Shown here: in pieces, positions 1-10,200 of the stretch
How the letters are laid out: the number at the start of each line of letters is the position of its first letter
Numbering within the stretch: the first letter of the stretch is position 1
Assembly (NCBI GenBank): GCA_030847615.1
Contig: JAUMIR010000004.1
Location: 86,769,001 to 86,833,000, forward strand
Origin: Gambelia wislizenii
Lineage: Eukaryota > Chordata > Lepidosauria > Squamata > Crotaphytidae
Direction: 5' to 3'
DNA length: 64,000 nt
Position numbers and translations under genes: made by a program
Notes under the pieces: model-generated
What the model saw: the letters and a program-made list of their open reading frames with translations, nothing else
Database searches by the model: none
What the model was told of the DNA's origin: nothing

Positions 1-469
1 TCTCCAGAATTTTCTGGAAACTCGGGAGAAAACTGCCATGTGAACAAGATATCTGCATAGGATTCTGGGGGTGGGCTGGAGGGGAAGAATAAGTGCTGCC
101 TGAGATGCCACCATTTCCCCCTTCCTTCATGCTACTTCTTATCCGAAAGGCAGAGCCCCAGTGGTAGTTGCTCTCTTTGAGGTCAGAACTCCTGGCAAGC
201 CCCACCATCATGAGGCTAGTCACCCATTCTGACTTCAGAGGGGATTCTGGCCCCTCCAAGCTCCAGGAAAAGCAAAGTGCCAGTGGTAGCTGCCCAATCA
301 GGCTTCAACACAGATTCAGGCTTTGGCAGGTGTGCCTCTGAAATCCAGGCCAAAATAGTCTGAATTTCATGCACCGCAGCTCCAGGCCAAAGTAGTACAA
401 ATTCCATTTGGATTTTTACTCCCCATGTAGTCACACCCTGTGGATGTAATCTAGAGGAAATATGTTTAT
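1..469. other. Unannotated, mildly GC-rich non-coding stretch
   Basis: No exon, RNA gene or transposon end is recognisable. A short motif containing cagtggtagytgc occurs twice, near 155 and 282, which hints at an old internal duplication. It may be the decayed body of the LINE whose tail follows directly. Confidence 0.3.
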
Positions 470-605
470 GAGCCTTTTTGGTTTTGTTGAACTGTTACAG
501 TGTTCAAATTACAAATTGTTACAGTGTAACAATTTGTAAGCCGCTCTGATAGCCTTGTGGCTGAAGAGCGGAGTATAAATAACTAAATAAACTAAATAAA
601 TAAAA
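470..605 (+). mobile_element. CR1/L2-type LINE 3' tail
   Basis: The block aagccgctctgatagccttg, followed by aagagcggagtataaataa and an A/T-rich tail, is the typical 3' end of squamate CR1/L2-type LINEs. The same tail recurs at 57318-57395 (+) and, inverted, at 56849-56950. A perfect 13-bp-arm palindrome around a single G lies just upstream of the tail at 511-537. No coding part is recognisable. Confidence 0.55.
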
Positions 606-1039
606 TACAGTTTTCATATTCCATATCACGTTTAGACACAAACATGTGTGAAAATGTTTTCTTTGGCTGATCTCAAAAGGTAGAACAAGGTCACATTTTT
701 ATTTGATTCTTAAATTGTCTTTGTGCATTATGTATAACCATAGGTCTACATTTGGGGCAGTTTTCTCTTATGTAGACTGTCATATGTTGACGTATATGGT
801 CAATAAGATGTACTTTCAGTCAGCTGGAATCTACATTGTTTTCTTGCATTTTATTTGACTCAATAACATTCACAGCTGAATCATTCAGAAGAGATGTGAT
901 GGATTTAGAACAAACGTCCATCTAGCCCAGCATTCATTTTCTGCTGGTGCCAGCTAGTTGCTTCTGGACAAGGAACTTATACAGTTAAACACATGACTTT
1001 AAAGACATTTCTGAGGTGTTTGCTTAATGATAGACCAAC

Positions 1040-1160
1040 GTGTGTGTGCGTGTATGCACGTGCATGCCTTCAAGTCACTTGTCAACTTATGGTGACCCCA
1101 TAATTTTCATAGGATTTTCTTAGGCAAGAAATACTCAGAGGTGGTTTGCCAATTCATTGG
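1040..1160 (-). mobile_element. SINE fragment with BovB-type tail
   Basis: On the minus strand this reads as the tail part of a BovB-mobilised SINE, including the complement of gccttcaagtcacttgtcaa and of ttttcttaggcaagaaatac. It closely matches the tail of the 5S-derived SINE at 28313-28547. The rRNA-derived head is missing, so the copy is 5'-truncated. A short (GT)n run sits at its end. Confidence 0.6.
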
Positions 1161-1189
1161 ATATGATATGATATAAACCTAGATTTTAT

Positions 1190-2385
1190 TCTAGATTACC
1201 TTTATGGAACTTTCCACATGAGGCTTTTTATAAAAGAGAGACAATATTAAAGGACAAATCGGCAACTTACAGAGACTTGTTAATACTACAAAATGATCAA
1301 TATAGAATGAAATCAATAAACAAATTAAAATTGGAAGGATACAACTGCCTGTCTATATTTATATAGACAAGTTAATGAGAGATTTAAGATGGATAAGAGA
1401 ACAGAAGAAACTGAAATAACCAGAACATACTTTGGAGTACAATTGTGTCCAGATGATGATCATTTAATTGCTAAAATGTATAAAATGTTGCTAGAAATGG
1501 AAATGGAAGAAGAACAGATTAAAGATTGGATGGTTAAATGGGCGCAGAAATTATGGTCATGAGCTACAATTAGATCAGTGGGGAAAATGTGGGCTAAAGG
1601 GTTAAAATTCACATCGAGCTATGATTTTAAAGAAAAACGTACAAGATAATGTATAGATGGTATTTAAACCCCAAGAAACTCTAAAAATGTATAAGAGTTC
1701 TAGTAATAAATGTTGGAAATGTGAAGATAAGACAGGAACTTTTTATCATATGTGGTGGTCTTATGAAAAGGCAAACAAGTATTGGGTGCTGGTTCTTAAG
1801 ATGATAGAAGACATTTTAAAGGTTAAAATTCAAATGAACGCTGAACTTTTTCTTCTGGGCATGACAAAGGAACATTTAGAAAAGACACATGGAAGAATGA
1901 TTCAATACACAGTCACGGCCACCAGACTCTTATATGCAAAGAACTGGGAGGACAGTACAATTCCAGTGCAGGAAGATTGGTTGATGAAGATATGCAACCT
2001 TGCAGAAATGGACAAATTGACGATTTTGATTAAAAATAAATCATTCACAAATTTTAAGAAAGACTGGATGTAGTCATAGCTTTTTGAGATAATATTGGGG
2101 GAATTTATCAGTGTTAGGTTTCGAAGACTAGTAGAATTTTGTATGTAATAGAAACACATGGAAGATAACACGAAAGAGAAAGTTAGATAATTAACAATTA
2201 TAACCAACAGCTGGGAGGTAGGAAGTCAGTTGTATTCTTTTTGTAATTGAAATTTTTTAGTTATGTTACGTTTATTGTTTATGTATTTTATTATAATTTG
2301 TTGTGTTTTTTGTTTTTTGTTTGTTTCTATGTAAATGTTTTTACTTTTATATGTGTTAATAAAAATATTAAATAATAAAAAGTAT
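1190..2385 (+). mobile_element. L1-type LINE, 5'-truncated 3' end
   Basis: A-rich sequence carrying scattered ORF2 fragments and ending in a T-rich then A-rich 3' UTR with AATAAA-like motifs near 2360-2385. The readable frame (separate entry) matches the extreme C-terminus of L1 ORF2. The copy is heavily truncated at the 5' end, as is usual for L1, and upstream frames are broken. Confidence 0.6.
1657..2073 (+). pseudogene. L1 ORF2 C-terminal remnant
   Basis: The 138-residue frame has the layout of the L1 ORF2 C-terminal region. Around residues 17-34 there is a C-x2-C segment followed by H and paired W residues (CWKCEDKTGTFYHMWW), like the Cys-His segment of L1 ORF2. This is followed by an LFLLG segment, then a helical stretch with KNWED and a DWLMKI block near the end, and it closes with KKDWM. 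Upstream endonuclease and reverse transcriptase domains are absent or unreadable, so this is a dead fragment. The ATG is only the first Met of the surviving frame and is not a true start. L1 is known in squamates; the subfamily cannot be assigned by eye. Confidence 0.55.
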
Positions 2386-4586
2386 AGAAGTGTGAAACAG
2401 GACTTTCGGAGTTAGATTAAGGACAGCATAGTCAATCTGACATGGAAGGAAAAAGTGGTGTCTTCTCTATAGAAGAAGTCATGGGTATTGGTAGAGAAGA
2501 ATTTCACAAAGGTTACTAGTGCGAAACCTGTTCAAACCACAACCCTATTGTGGGGTAAATGGGGGCAGGGTTGTGATAGGATCCCAGCAGTTAATCACAC
2601 CTTATCAGGGATGTGATAGGATCCCAGCAGTTAATCACACCTTAAGATGTTTTTGATTTAAGAATCTTAGCTTTAAAGTCCACTTTTCATCTCTCGTGAG
2701 CCCATAACAATTCATATGTTTGTCTTCTGGGCTTCAAGTATATTTTCTCTGTTTTAAAGGAACACTATCTTTAAGCTTTACAGATTTAGATCTGTGTCTC
2801 TGTGTGTGTGTTTGTGTGTATGTAGATTTCTGTGTCAAAAGAAATTCTACTGATAACACTGTGAATGCACTGCTAGAAGTAGCAGAGAAATTGCCCTTCG
2901 GTGTTTGAAAGCACTGATCAGTAAGCTGTAGCTGTAAACATTGTCTAAAAGGCAATCTTAAAAAAGTAGCACTTAGGTGGAGGTTCAGAGTGCTGAGTGT
3001 TTGGCATCCTAAATATTCGGGTTTCTCCTTCGTTAAGAAAAGCTAAGTGTGAAGTGTAAAACCCTTTAGTGGGTGGCCCTTATTTCCATAAATCATCATT
3101 GAAATATGTTGATCATCATTATTTAAAAGGCCTCAATTAAAAGTTCAAACATATTATGGTGCACAGCTAATAAAGGGCCTGATATGAAATGCAATAGTAC
3201 TCTAGTGACATTGTGCCAGCCCCTTTGCTAATGACCAAAATATTAAAAGACTTATTGAAGTTCAGTCATCAATCAAGGTAAATAGATTCTTGTGGCAAAG
3301 AATGTAAATGTGCTTCTTTGATATGGTGTGAATACCAACTAGCCCAGCCCTCCTTTTTGTGCTTGTATCTACTGTTATCAATATATGAACAGCTGGGCTA
3401 GAATGGTGAGGGAGAAGAGGGGTGATAATTAACGTTTCATTTCCTAATTGCTGGATAGAGCTAGCATGACAATCCTGATTAGTCTTCTAATTGCACCTTC
3501 TTTCTCTTTTCAAGTTGCGTGGTCTTTCTTGTACAGTCTTGCAGCCAGAAAGGGAAATTAAGTAATTGATATTATCAGAGAGCATGTCCATTGTACAAAT
3601 ATAAGCTGGTTTAACTGTCATGGCTTCTGCTGAAGCCACCATAGTTCTAGCCCTAGAGCTAGTGATCTTTTGCAGAACAATTCTATGTACTGTATGTCTG
3701 TTTGAATGGGACTCACTCTCACATAAGTGCATAAAAGATTTCAGCATTAGAGAACTACACAATTATTTTATTCTCTAGGTGAAGCTATGGCAGTTAAGGT
3801 GTATAAAGTAGTTTAAATATTAGCATGAACTACTGTGGAGGACAGGACGCGATAGCCAAATTTGTCCATTTATTCAGCCTGGCCATCTCCCCACTACCAC
3901 TGCCAGCTTTCTTTCAGAATCCCCTTATCCCTTCTCTGGACTGGGGTATGACTTTCTGTGGATAGAATACGTGATTGTGTAGACTTTATCGGTGAGCCTG
4001 CCTAATAGATGTCAGTGAGGGAAATAATTCATGAGAAGTCTGGACTTTATAAACCAAACACAAAGATTGGTTTATTAACTGTATGTTTGTAACAGAAGTG
4101 TTTCAATACTGTGCCTTTAACTTTGTTAATTGCTTAAAATCTATTAGTCCCACTCTGTGGTGACCAATTACATACAGAAGCTCAGATAATATTATTTGAG
4201 CCCTTAATAATAAAACCAGATAACCACCAGACTCAATCACTCTTTCTTACTCTCTTAATTTCCTCTCACTATACAATGCATTTATCCTCAAAACTCTCTC
4301 AAGCACAGATCATGCTTCACACAGCCATCAGTGAACTGAACGCAAAAGCAAACACTTAAACTTAAACTGACTGTCTCAACTGTCATACGCATCTTTCACA
4401 TTCTAGACCCCTCCCATTACAGTTTCCTGCTCTGAACTTGCTCCCTCAGGCTCTCTTCCCATTCACTCATCAGCATTCCATCAACCGCTCATGACAACTG
4501 CCTTTTAATAATGTTAGATCAGTAGTTATAACCAGTTAAATAAATGTGCATATTTCCAACTTCAGTATACAGCCCTTTCTGAAATA
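2386..4586. other. Mostly unique intronic sequence
   Basis: No coding or RNA feature is supported apart from the 40-bp tandem repeat listed separately and a short (TG)n run near 2797-2822. The part from about 2985 to 3330 has even composition, lacks repeats and could be conserved non-coding sequence. The part from about 3850 to 4500 could be an old LTR-like remnant, but no ends could be found. Confidence 0.3.
2572..2645 (+). repeat. Two-copy tandem repeat, 40-bp period
   Basis: The unit beginning tgtgataggatcccagcag recurs exactly 40 bp later. The first 33 bp of both copies are identical. Each unit starts tgtgat and contains atcaca, so it can form a weak hairpin. Confidence 0.85.
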
Positions 4587-4919
4587 CAGGTTGAGTATCC
4601 CTTATCTGAAATTCCAAAATACTTGAAAATCTAAAATTGTCCACATGGGTGGCTGAGATAGTGACACCTTTGCTTTCTGATGGTTCAATGTACACATATT
4701 TTATTTCATGCACAACATTACTAAAAATATTGTGTATAAAATTACCTTCAGGCTATGTATATAAGGTGTATATGAAACATAAATAAATTTCATGTTTAGA
4801 CTTGGGTCCCATCCCCAAGATACCTCATTATGTATATGCAAGTATTCCAAAATCTGGAAAAAATCCAAAATATGGAACACCTGGTTTCAGGCATTTTGGA
4901 TAAGGGATACTCAGCCTAT
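4587..4919 (+). mobile_element. Tigger/MER2-like nonautonomous DNA transposon
   Basis: The left end caggttgagtatcccttatc and the right end, whose complement reads ggctgagtatcccttatcc, form terminal inverted repeats of the pogo/Tigger (MER2-like) kind. A TA precedes the left end, as expected for Tc1/mariner-superfamily insertion; the right boundary is blurred by mutation. The interior is A/T-rich with no transposase frame. Confidence 0.7.
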
Positions 4920-5649
4920 GTTGAACAAAGTGTAGAATGGGGTTTTCTTCCTCTTAAACTAGAAGATGACACATGTTGTTGAAAGGCCTTATTTTTAGTC
5001 ACCTATTACTAGAACATACCAGAACTTAGTCTTAACACACAAATCAGCCTTTAATATGATCCTAAGCAATGAATATTTGTCCTTACCAGGTAAAACTGGG
5101 TTCCCTGTGATTAATTGGCTAAAGCTTTAATCAATCTACTGATTAAAAGTTGCAATCCTATGAAACCTGCTGTATAAATTTACCCACTGACATAGAGTGT
5201 ATGGATGTATCCTAGTTGAGATTCAGACCTTTAGTGCAAGGACATTTAAAAAAAAAAAAGACTCAGTAGAAGTAATGCGTTAAAAGTGCAGTCCTTTCTT
5301 CCTTAGATGAGCAAAAATGAATAGCAATGGTGGTGTCACATTAAGCTGATACAAATTCTACGTCATTTCAAGTTTTCATATTACCGTATATTCTGGCGTA
5401 TAAGACGAGGTTTGAGCCCTGAAAAATAGGCTCCAAAATCCCGAGTCGTCTTATATGGCGGATACACTTTGCTTCACCCCCGCCGCCTGATCTCCTGCCT
5501 CTTTGCTCCCTTCGCAAATGGAGCGAAGAGATAGGAGATCAGGCAGGGGGGTGAGGCAAAGTGCTTATGGTTCATTCGCCCCTCCCCTCCTCTGCCTTCT
5601 CCCCCTTTAGGGAGCAACCGAAGACAGAGGAGGGGGGTGAATGTTGCTG

Positions 5650-6108
5650 GAAAGCCCCCCCTCCACCCACCCTTCTACCCTCCCCGAAGCCGCGATCCGG
5701 CTCCCGATCGTGGCTTCGGGGAGGGGGGGTGGCTGGGAAGCCCCCCCTTCTAGCCACCCTTCCACCCTCCGTGAAGCCCCCTCCCTCCAGCATCCTCCCT
5801 CCAGCCACCCTTCCACCCTCCCCGAAGCCACAATCCGGCTCCAGATCACGGCTTTGGGGAGGGGGTGGGTGGCTGAGAAGCCCCCTCCCTCCAGCCACCC
5901 TTCCACCCTCCCCAAAGCCCCCTCCCTCCAGCCACCCCCCTCCCCAAAGCCGCGATCCGGCTCCAGATTGCGGCTTCAAGGAAGAGGTGGGTGGCTGAGA
6001 AGCCGCCTCCCTCCAGCCACCCTTCCACCCTCCCCGAAGCCCCCTCACTCTAGCGTCCTCCCTCAAGCCACCCCCCTCCCTAAAGCCGTGATCCGGCTCC
6101 AGATCATG
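5650..6108. repeat. GC-rich tandem array with embedded hairpins
   Basis: Repeated blocks of ctccagccacccttccaccc alternate with self-complementary segments in which gaagccgcgatccggctcc faces gatcgtggcttcggggag. Three to four diverged hairpins follow each other, with C-rich spacers of varying length. The long open frames on both strands come from the GC-rich repeat and are not genes. A similar hairpin resumes at 6784-6822, after the inserted elements. Confidence 0.75.
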
Positions 6109-6113
6109 GGTTT

Positions 6114-6202
6114 TTTTGTGGGGGCAAGATTTGTTCAGAGGGGGTTTACCTTTGCCTTCCTCTGAGGCTGAGAGAATGTGACTTGCCCAAGGTCACCTGG
6201 AG
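6114..6202 (-). mobile_element. Sauria-type SINE fragment
   Basis: The minus strand reads as the middle of a Sauria tRNA-SINE: the complement of cttgcccaaggtcacc and of ccttcctctgaggctgagag. It matches the corresponding part of the complete copy at 32476-32710. The tRNA head and the tail are both absent. It abuts the MITE at 6203. Confidence 0.65.
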
Positions 6203-6417
6203 TTTATCACACTATACTGTTATACTGCTATCATTCCACTTTAACTGCTATGGCTTCCTCCTGTGGAATTCTGGGGTTTGTAGTTCAGTGAGGCCTAAGA
6301 GCTTTCTGGCTGACAGTTCTAATTGTCCCTCCCTAAACTGCAAATCCCAAGATTCCACAGGAGGCAGCCATAGTAGTTAAAGTGGAATAATAGTGCTATA
6401 ACAGTGTAATGTGATAA
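6203..6417. mobile_element. Palindromic MITE
   Basis: The arms start tttatcacactatactgtta on the left and, read as complement, tttatcacattacactgtta on the right. Complementarity continues for roughly 75 bp through ccactttaactgctatggc and tggaattctggggtttgtag. The short centre is around 6285-6330. This arrangement resembles a common squamate hAT-type MITE containing actttaactgccatggc. There is no coding potential. It is one of the insertions inside the 5384-7236 element. Confidence 0.7.
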
Positions 6418-6649
6418 ACAGGAAGAGGAGAGCTACATACAGTATATTCCCTTGAGTTCATTGGAAGAAAGAAAAGATAAAAATCAATATTTTTTTCAAT
6501 TGATCAACTTTTTGTCCAATTGACTAAACCCATTCCCTGCTTAATTGGTAAGCTAAGGTAATTTTTACAAAAATGTTGTTTTGAATATTATTATTTTTTA
6601 ACCTGAACTTTGCAAATAATGGGGCTTCCAGTTTAAAATGAAGTGTGAA

Positions 6650-6784
6650 GTTATTTATAATAATAGAAATTGTTTTAATGGTGCTGTTTTAATATTTGTA
6701 TGGGATTGTTCTGATGTTTGTATGTTTGCCGCCCGATCCTGAAGGGAGAGGCGGGATACAAACAATAATAATAATAATAATAAT
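6650..6784 (+). mobile_element. L2/CR1-type LINE 3' tail
   Basis: The string gccgcccgatcctgaaggga, then aggcgggatacaaa and an (AAT)n tail, is the usual 3' terminus of an L2/CR1-type LINE. It ends exactly where the host GC-rich element resumes at about 6784. Confidence 0.6.
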
Positions 6785-7236
6785 GCCGCAATCAAGCTCC
6801 CGATCGTGGCTTCGGGGAGGGGTTGGGTACCTGGGAAGACCCCCCCTCCAGCCACCCTTCTGCTCATCCCCTCCATCTTCATTCCCTTTGCAAAGGGAAC
6901 AAAGACGGAGGGAATGGGCAGTGGTCGAGGCAAACCAGGGTCATTCGGCCCCCTCCTCTGCCTTCACCCTCTTTGGGGAGCAACCGAAGGTGGAAGATAA
7001 GGGTGAATGTTGTGGCTGGCTGGCTGGGAGAGCCCTGCCAGCTGATCCTATTTGCTTTCCCAACTCACGAGGAGATCATCCTGAGTTGGGAAACAAAGAG
7101 GATCAGCTGGCAAGGCTTCCCCACCCAGCCAGCCAGCCAGCCAGCCAAATTGTTGGGGGGGGGGTGTCTTATATGGCGAATATATGCCAAACCCTAGATT
7201 TTTATGCCCAGTCATTTTATATGCCAGAATATATGG

Positions 7237-10200
7237 CACTTAGGAACATCACACTCTTTGTCAGGCACTCATTTGTGGTACTCTGAGGTTTGAATACTCC
7301 ATTTTGATTTCTTTAATACCTCAAAGGTAATTCTGATATATCTAGGAAAGTATAAACTATACATACTGGGCAGCTCTATTAACAACACAGCAGGGCCTTG
7401 ACGGCTAGGACTTCTCAGATTGGTTTTTTTTTTTAAGTGTCTGTTGAGGATGAAGCATGGCTGAATCACACCTCCCCTAAAGTCAGGAGGATAATTCCCT
7501 TGAAGCTTACAGTGGTTGAATGAGACACAAACTACTCCTAGCATAACCATGTGCCCTGCTAGTGCACATTATTAAGAACAAGACCCTGTTTGGGGTACTA
7601 TTATTCGATGCTGCTTTGCAATTCAGCAGGTCTGGTGTCTTTGATGGTTTGCCCCAGGCACTCCTGTACTAAGGGAGATTCTCCAAAGAAGGTTGAAGCA
7701 CTCTCTTTACTGCTGTCTCTATGCATTGGAGGCAGGTAGGTGCATATTGCGGGGACAGTGCTATGACATTGTGTTTTGCCCAAGGGCTAATGCAATGATA
7801 TGCATGTATTTTCTCATTCTTAGTGTAATTTCTTTTCATAAAGCATTTAATAATCAGAAGGGAAAGCTTGGTGATTAAAGTTAAAGGTGGTTCAATGTAT
7901 TTACTTGTGAGACATTTTCCCAGTTGTCTATTTATCTATTGATTTTCTCTGGCTTCCCACATCAGAAAGCTGGACTTTCCCAGTATCAGTCCTAGAGCTA
8001 TGTTCGTTACTGCACTATCTTGAGCAAGGAGATTGTGGGCTTTTATGTAAGGATTTGATTATTCTACCTGGGAGCAAACATGGTATAGCCAGGATTTTAA
8101 AATGATATCATTTGCCCACCAAATAAGTATGGAAGAGTAAGATCTGGGAGCCAATGAACATGTACAGATTTACTAAATAGGTATGATTGGCTAGAAATCC
8201 CTCCCCACCAGGGAAGAGAAAGCAAAACGAGAGTGCCGTGCAGGGGGTGTTTGCCAGTCGATGAACATAACCTTGCCACATATGTATGTGCATTCCATCT
8301 GAGTTTAATGGACAGCATTGTTAAGTGAAGAGATCTTTCACCCTGACTAAACATTTAAGAGCCCTCTTTCCTCCTTCCTCTTTGCTTTTGATAGTATTCC
8401 ACTTTCCCTGAATTGCTATTGTTACTATTGTTCTGTGATAATTTAGTTAATTATGCTTTTTCATTTTTTCATTATGTTTTTATTTGCCATATACTGCTCT
8501 TCTTAAAATAATTTTGAGTGCTGTTTTTGTTTCCCCTTCAAAAGAAATTATTCAATAAAAAATAACTGGGATTTTTTTAAGGCGGGTGGTATACTATGGT
8601 CACCACAGCAAGTATCAGCCCTGTGTTGACATCCTTCTCAATCATGTTGAGCATCATTTCACTGTGTGAAGAGATGGAAGCAATATAATGATGTGTTAAA
8701 ACAATTTATATCCCACCTTTCCACTACAGTAAAGGTAGTGAATATAATGCTGAACTACAACTGCCGTCTTCCTGGGGCTGATGAGGGTTAGAGTCAGGGA
8801 TGCCTGTTGCACGCCTCTCCATCTAGGGACCATACACATAGAGAAGGTTCTTTTGCATGTGCATGTAGCATTGTGAGCAACCAAAATTGCAAATGGATTC
8901 TACACATGTACTTTCTCTTCCAAGTCTATCTGTGAGGACTTCATGTGCTGAGAGCTCAAATAAAACAAAATAAAAAACAATAATGCCAATTAGCTAATGA
9001 GGAAGTTTCATCTTAATCCTTCCCTCCCTCCCACAAACTGCAAATGAGTGTGATTGCTGTTTTTCAAAGAGGGTTCTGCATTTGCAGCCCACCTGCTTTG
9101 CATGCACAGTTCCATCTCATTCAGAAAGGGTTTTTCCCACACTCACTGGCAGTGCCTACCAGTGTTGTAGATGAAGGGCAAAGATCCTCATTTTGTGTTG
9201 GACCATATCCATGTGGTAAGCACTTCTAAGCACCAGAAGGTGAAAATTCACCTTGAAGATGAGCATCCCCTGTGACTGAATCTTGCAGCTGAAAGTTTAA
9301 AACTGAAGCCATCAAGCTCCACTCCATCTTTTCCTTTGCTCTTTCTTTGCTACTGCTTTGTAGCATTGCCATTGAGGTTGGCCTCTCAAATCATCCCCTG
9401 TTCCTTTCTTTCTTTATATTTTCTGGCATGCAACCCCATTCTGGTTCCCTAGATGTCTGATTGCTCTTTACACAAACCTCTCTTTATGAGGCCCACAAGT
9501 GCAAGCATGTGTCAATAAAAGCCAGACTAAGTTAGCAACATCCTCTTGGGCTCCTAGAGCATTGTGTTGCCTGCCTGTTTAATTGGTAAGCTGCTAAGAG
9601 CTAGGCCTTCTCTTTTATTTGTGCCATGTATGGCAGTGTGAACAGTTTCAGCATTTAATAATCCCATGCTCTTTGGAGAGTACAAGCAGTTTCTAATCCT
9701 ATCGAATGATTTGAGAGCGGAGAGGCTTTCAACAGTAAATACAGTGTTTTGCATGAAGCTCCCCTCCCACAGTGGAATCAGCTAGGGGCTCTTCTGTGCA
9801 CACTCTTTTTGGCAGTGCAAATAAGTTGGTGCATTGCTGAGAACCACTGCTTGTGTATCTTCATCCTCTCCAGAGGAGAGCAACCTTTGGAGAAATACAT
9901 TACTCCTCTTGGGGTTCCACTCAGAATTCTGTCCACTTGTGCTGCCTTTCTATAGAACATTTTTATTATACATGGATTCGAGCCAACTAGTCTCCCAAAT
10001 TCCTCTGATCTGTATCCCAGGAGCACATCTGCCTACATGAGAGGAGCTATGGAGATGTAATGGCCACTAATGATAACTGCCGATTGCCTCTTAACACTGC
10101 CTATACAAATGTCACATTAGGCTTTAATCATGAAAAGAGAGAACGAACCATTCTTTACCTCAAGGACTAAGAGCTATAGATGGAGTGACTGCTTAGACTT

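Larger units (their letters stand above)
5384..7236 (+). mobile_element. DNA transposon with CCGTATATTC ends, copy 1
   Basis: The left end ccgtatattctggcgtataa and the right end, whose complement reads ccatatattctggcatataa, form long imperfect inverted repeats. TA lies directly before the left end and CA (probably mutated TA) after the right end, which suggests Tc1/mariner-type insertion. The interior is very GC-rich, with hairpin tandem repeats at 5650-6108 and (CCAG)n near the right end. It is interrupted at about 6108-6783 by a SINE, a MITE and an L2-like tail, and host sequence resumes at gccgcaatcaagctcccgat. No transposase is visible. A shorter relative lies at 26448-27137. Confidence 0.7.

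Noticed and set aside
3850..4500. An LTR on the minus strand
   Set aside because: The composition is suggestive, but no TG...CA ends or target duplications could be located.
5650..6108. CRISPR-like regular repeat array
   Set aside because: Repeat spacing and length vary, the spacers are themselves repetitive, and the context is a vertebrate transposon.
5561..6165. Overlapping open frames of up to 174 codons on both strands
   Set aside because: They are produced by the GC-rich hairpin array, which lacks stops in all frames; the proline- and glycine-rich peptides simply repeat.
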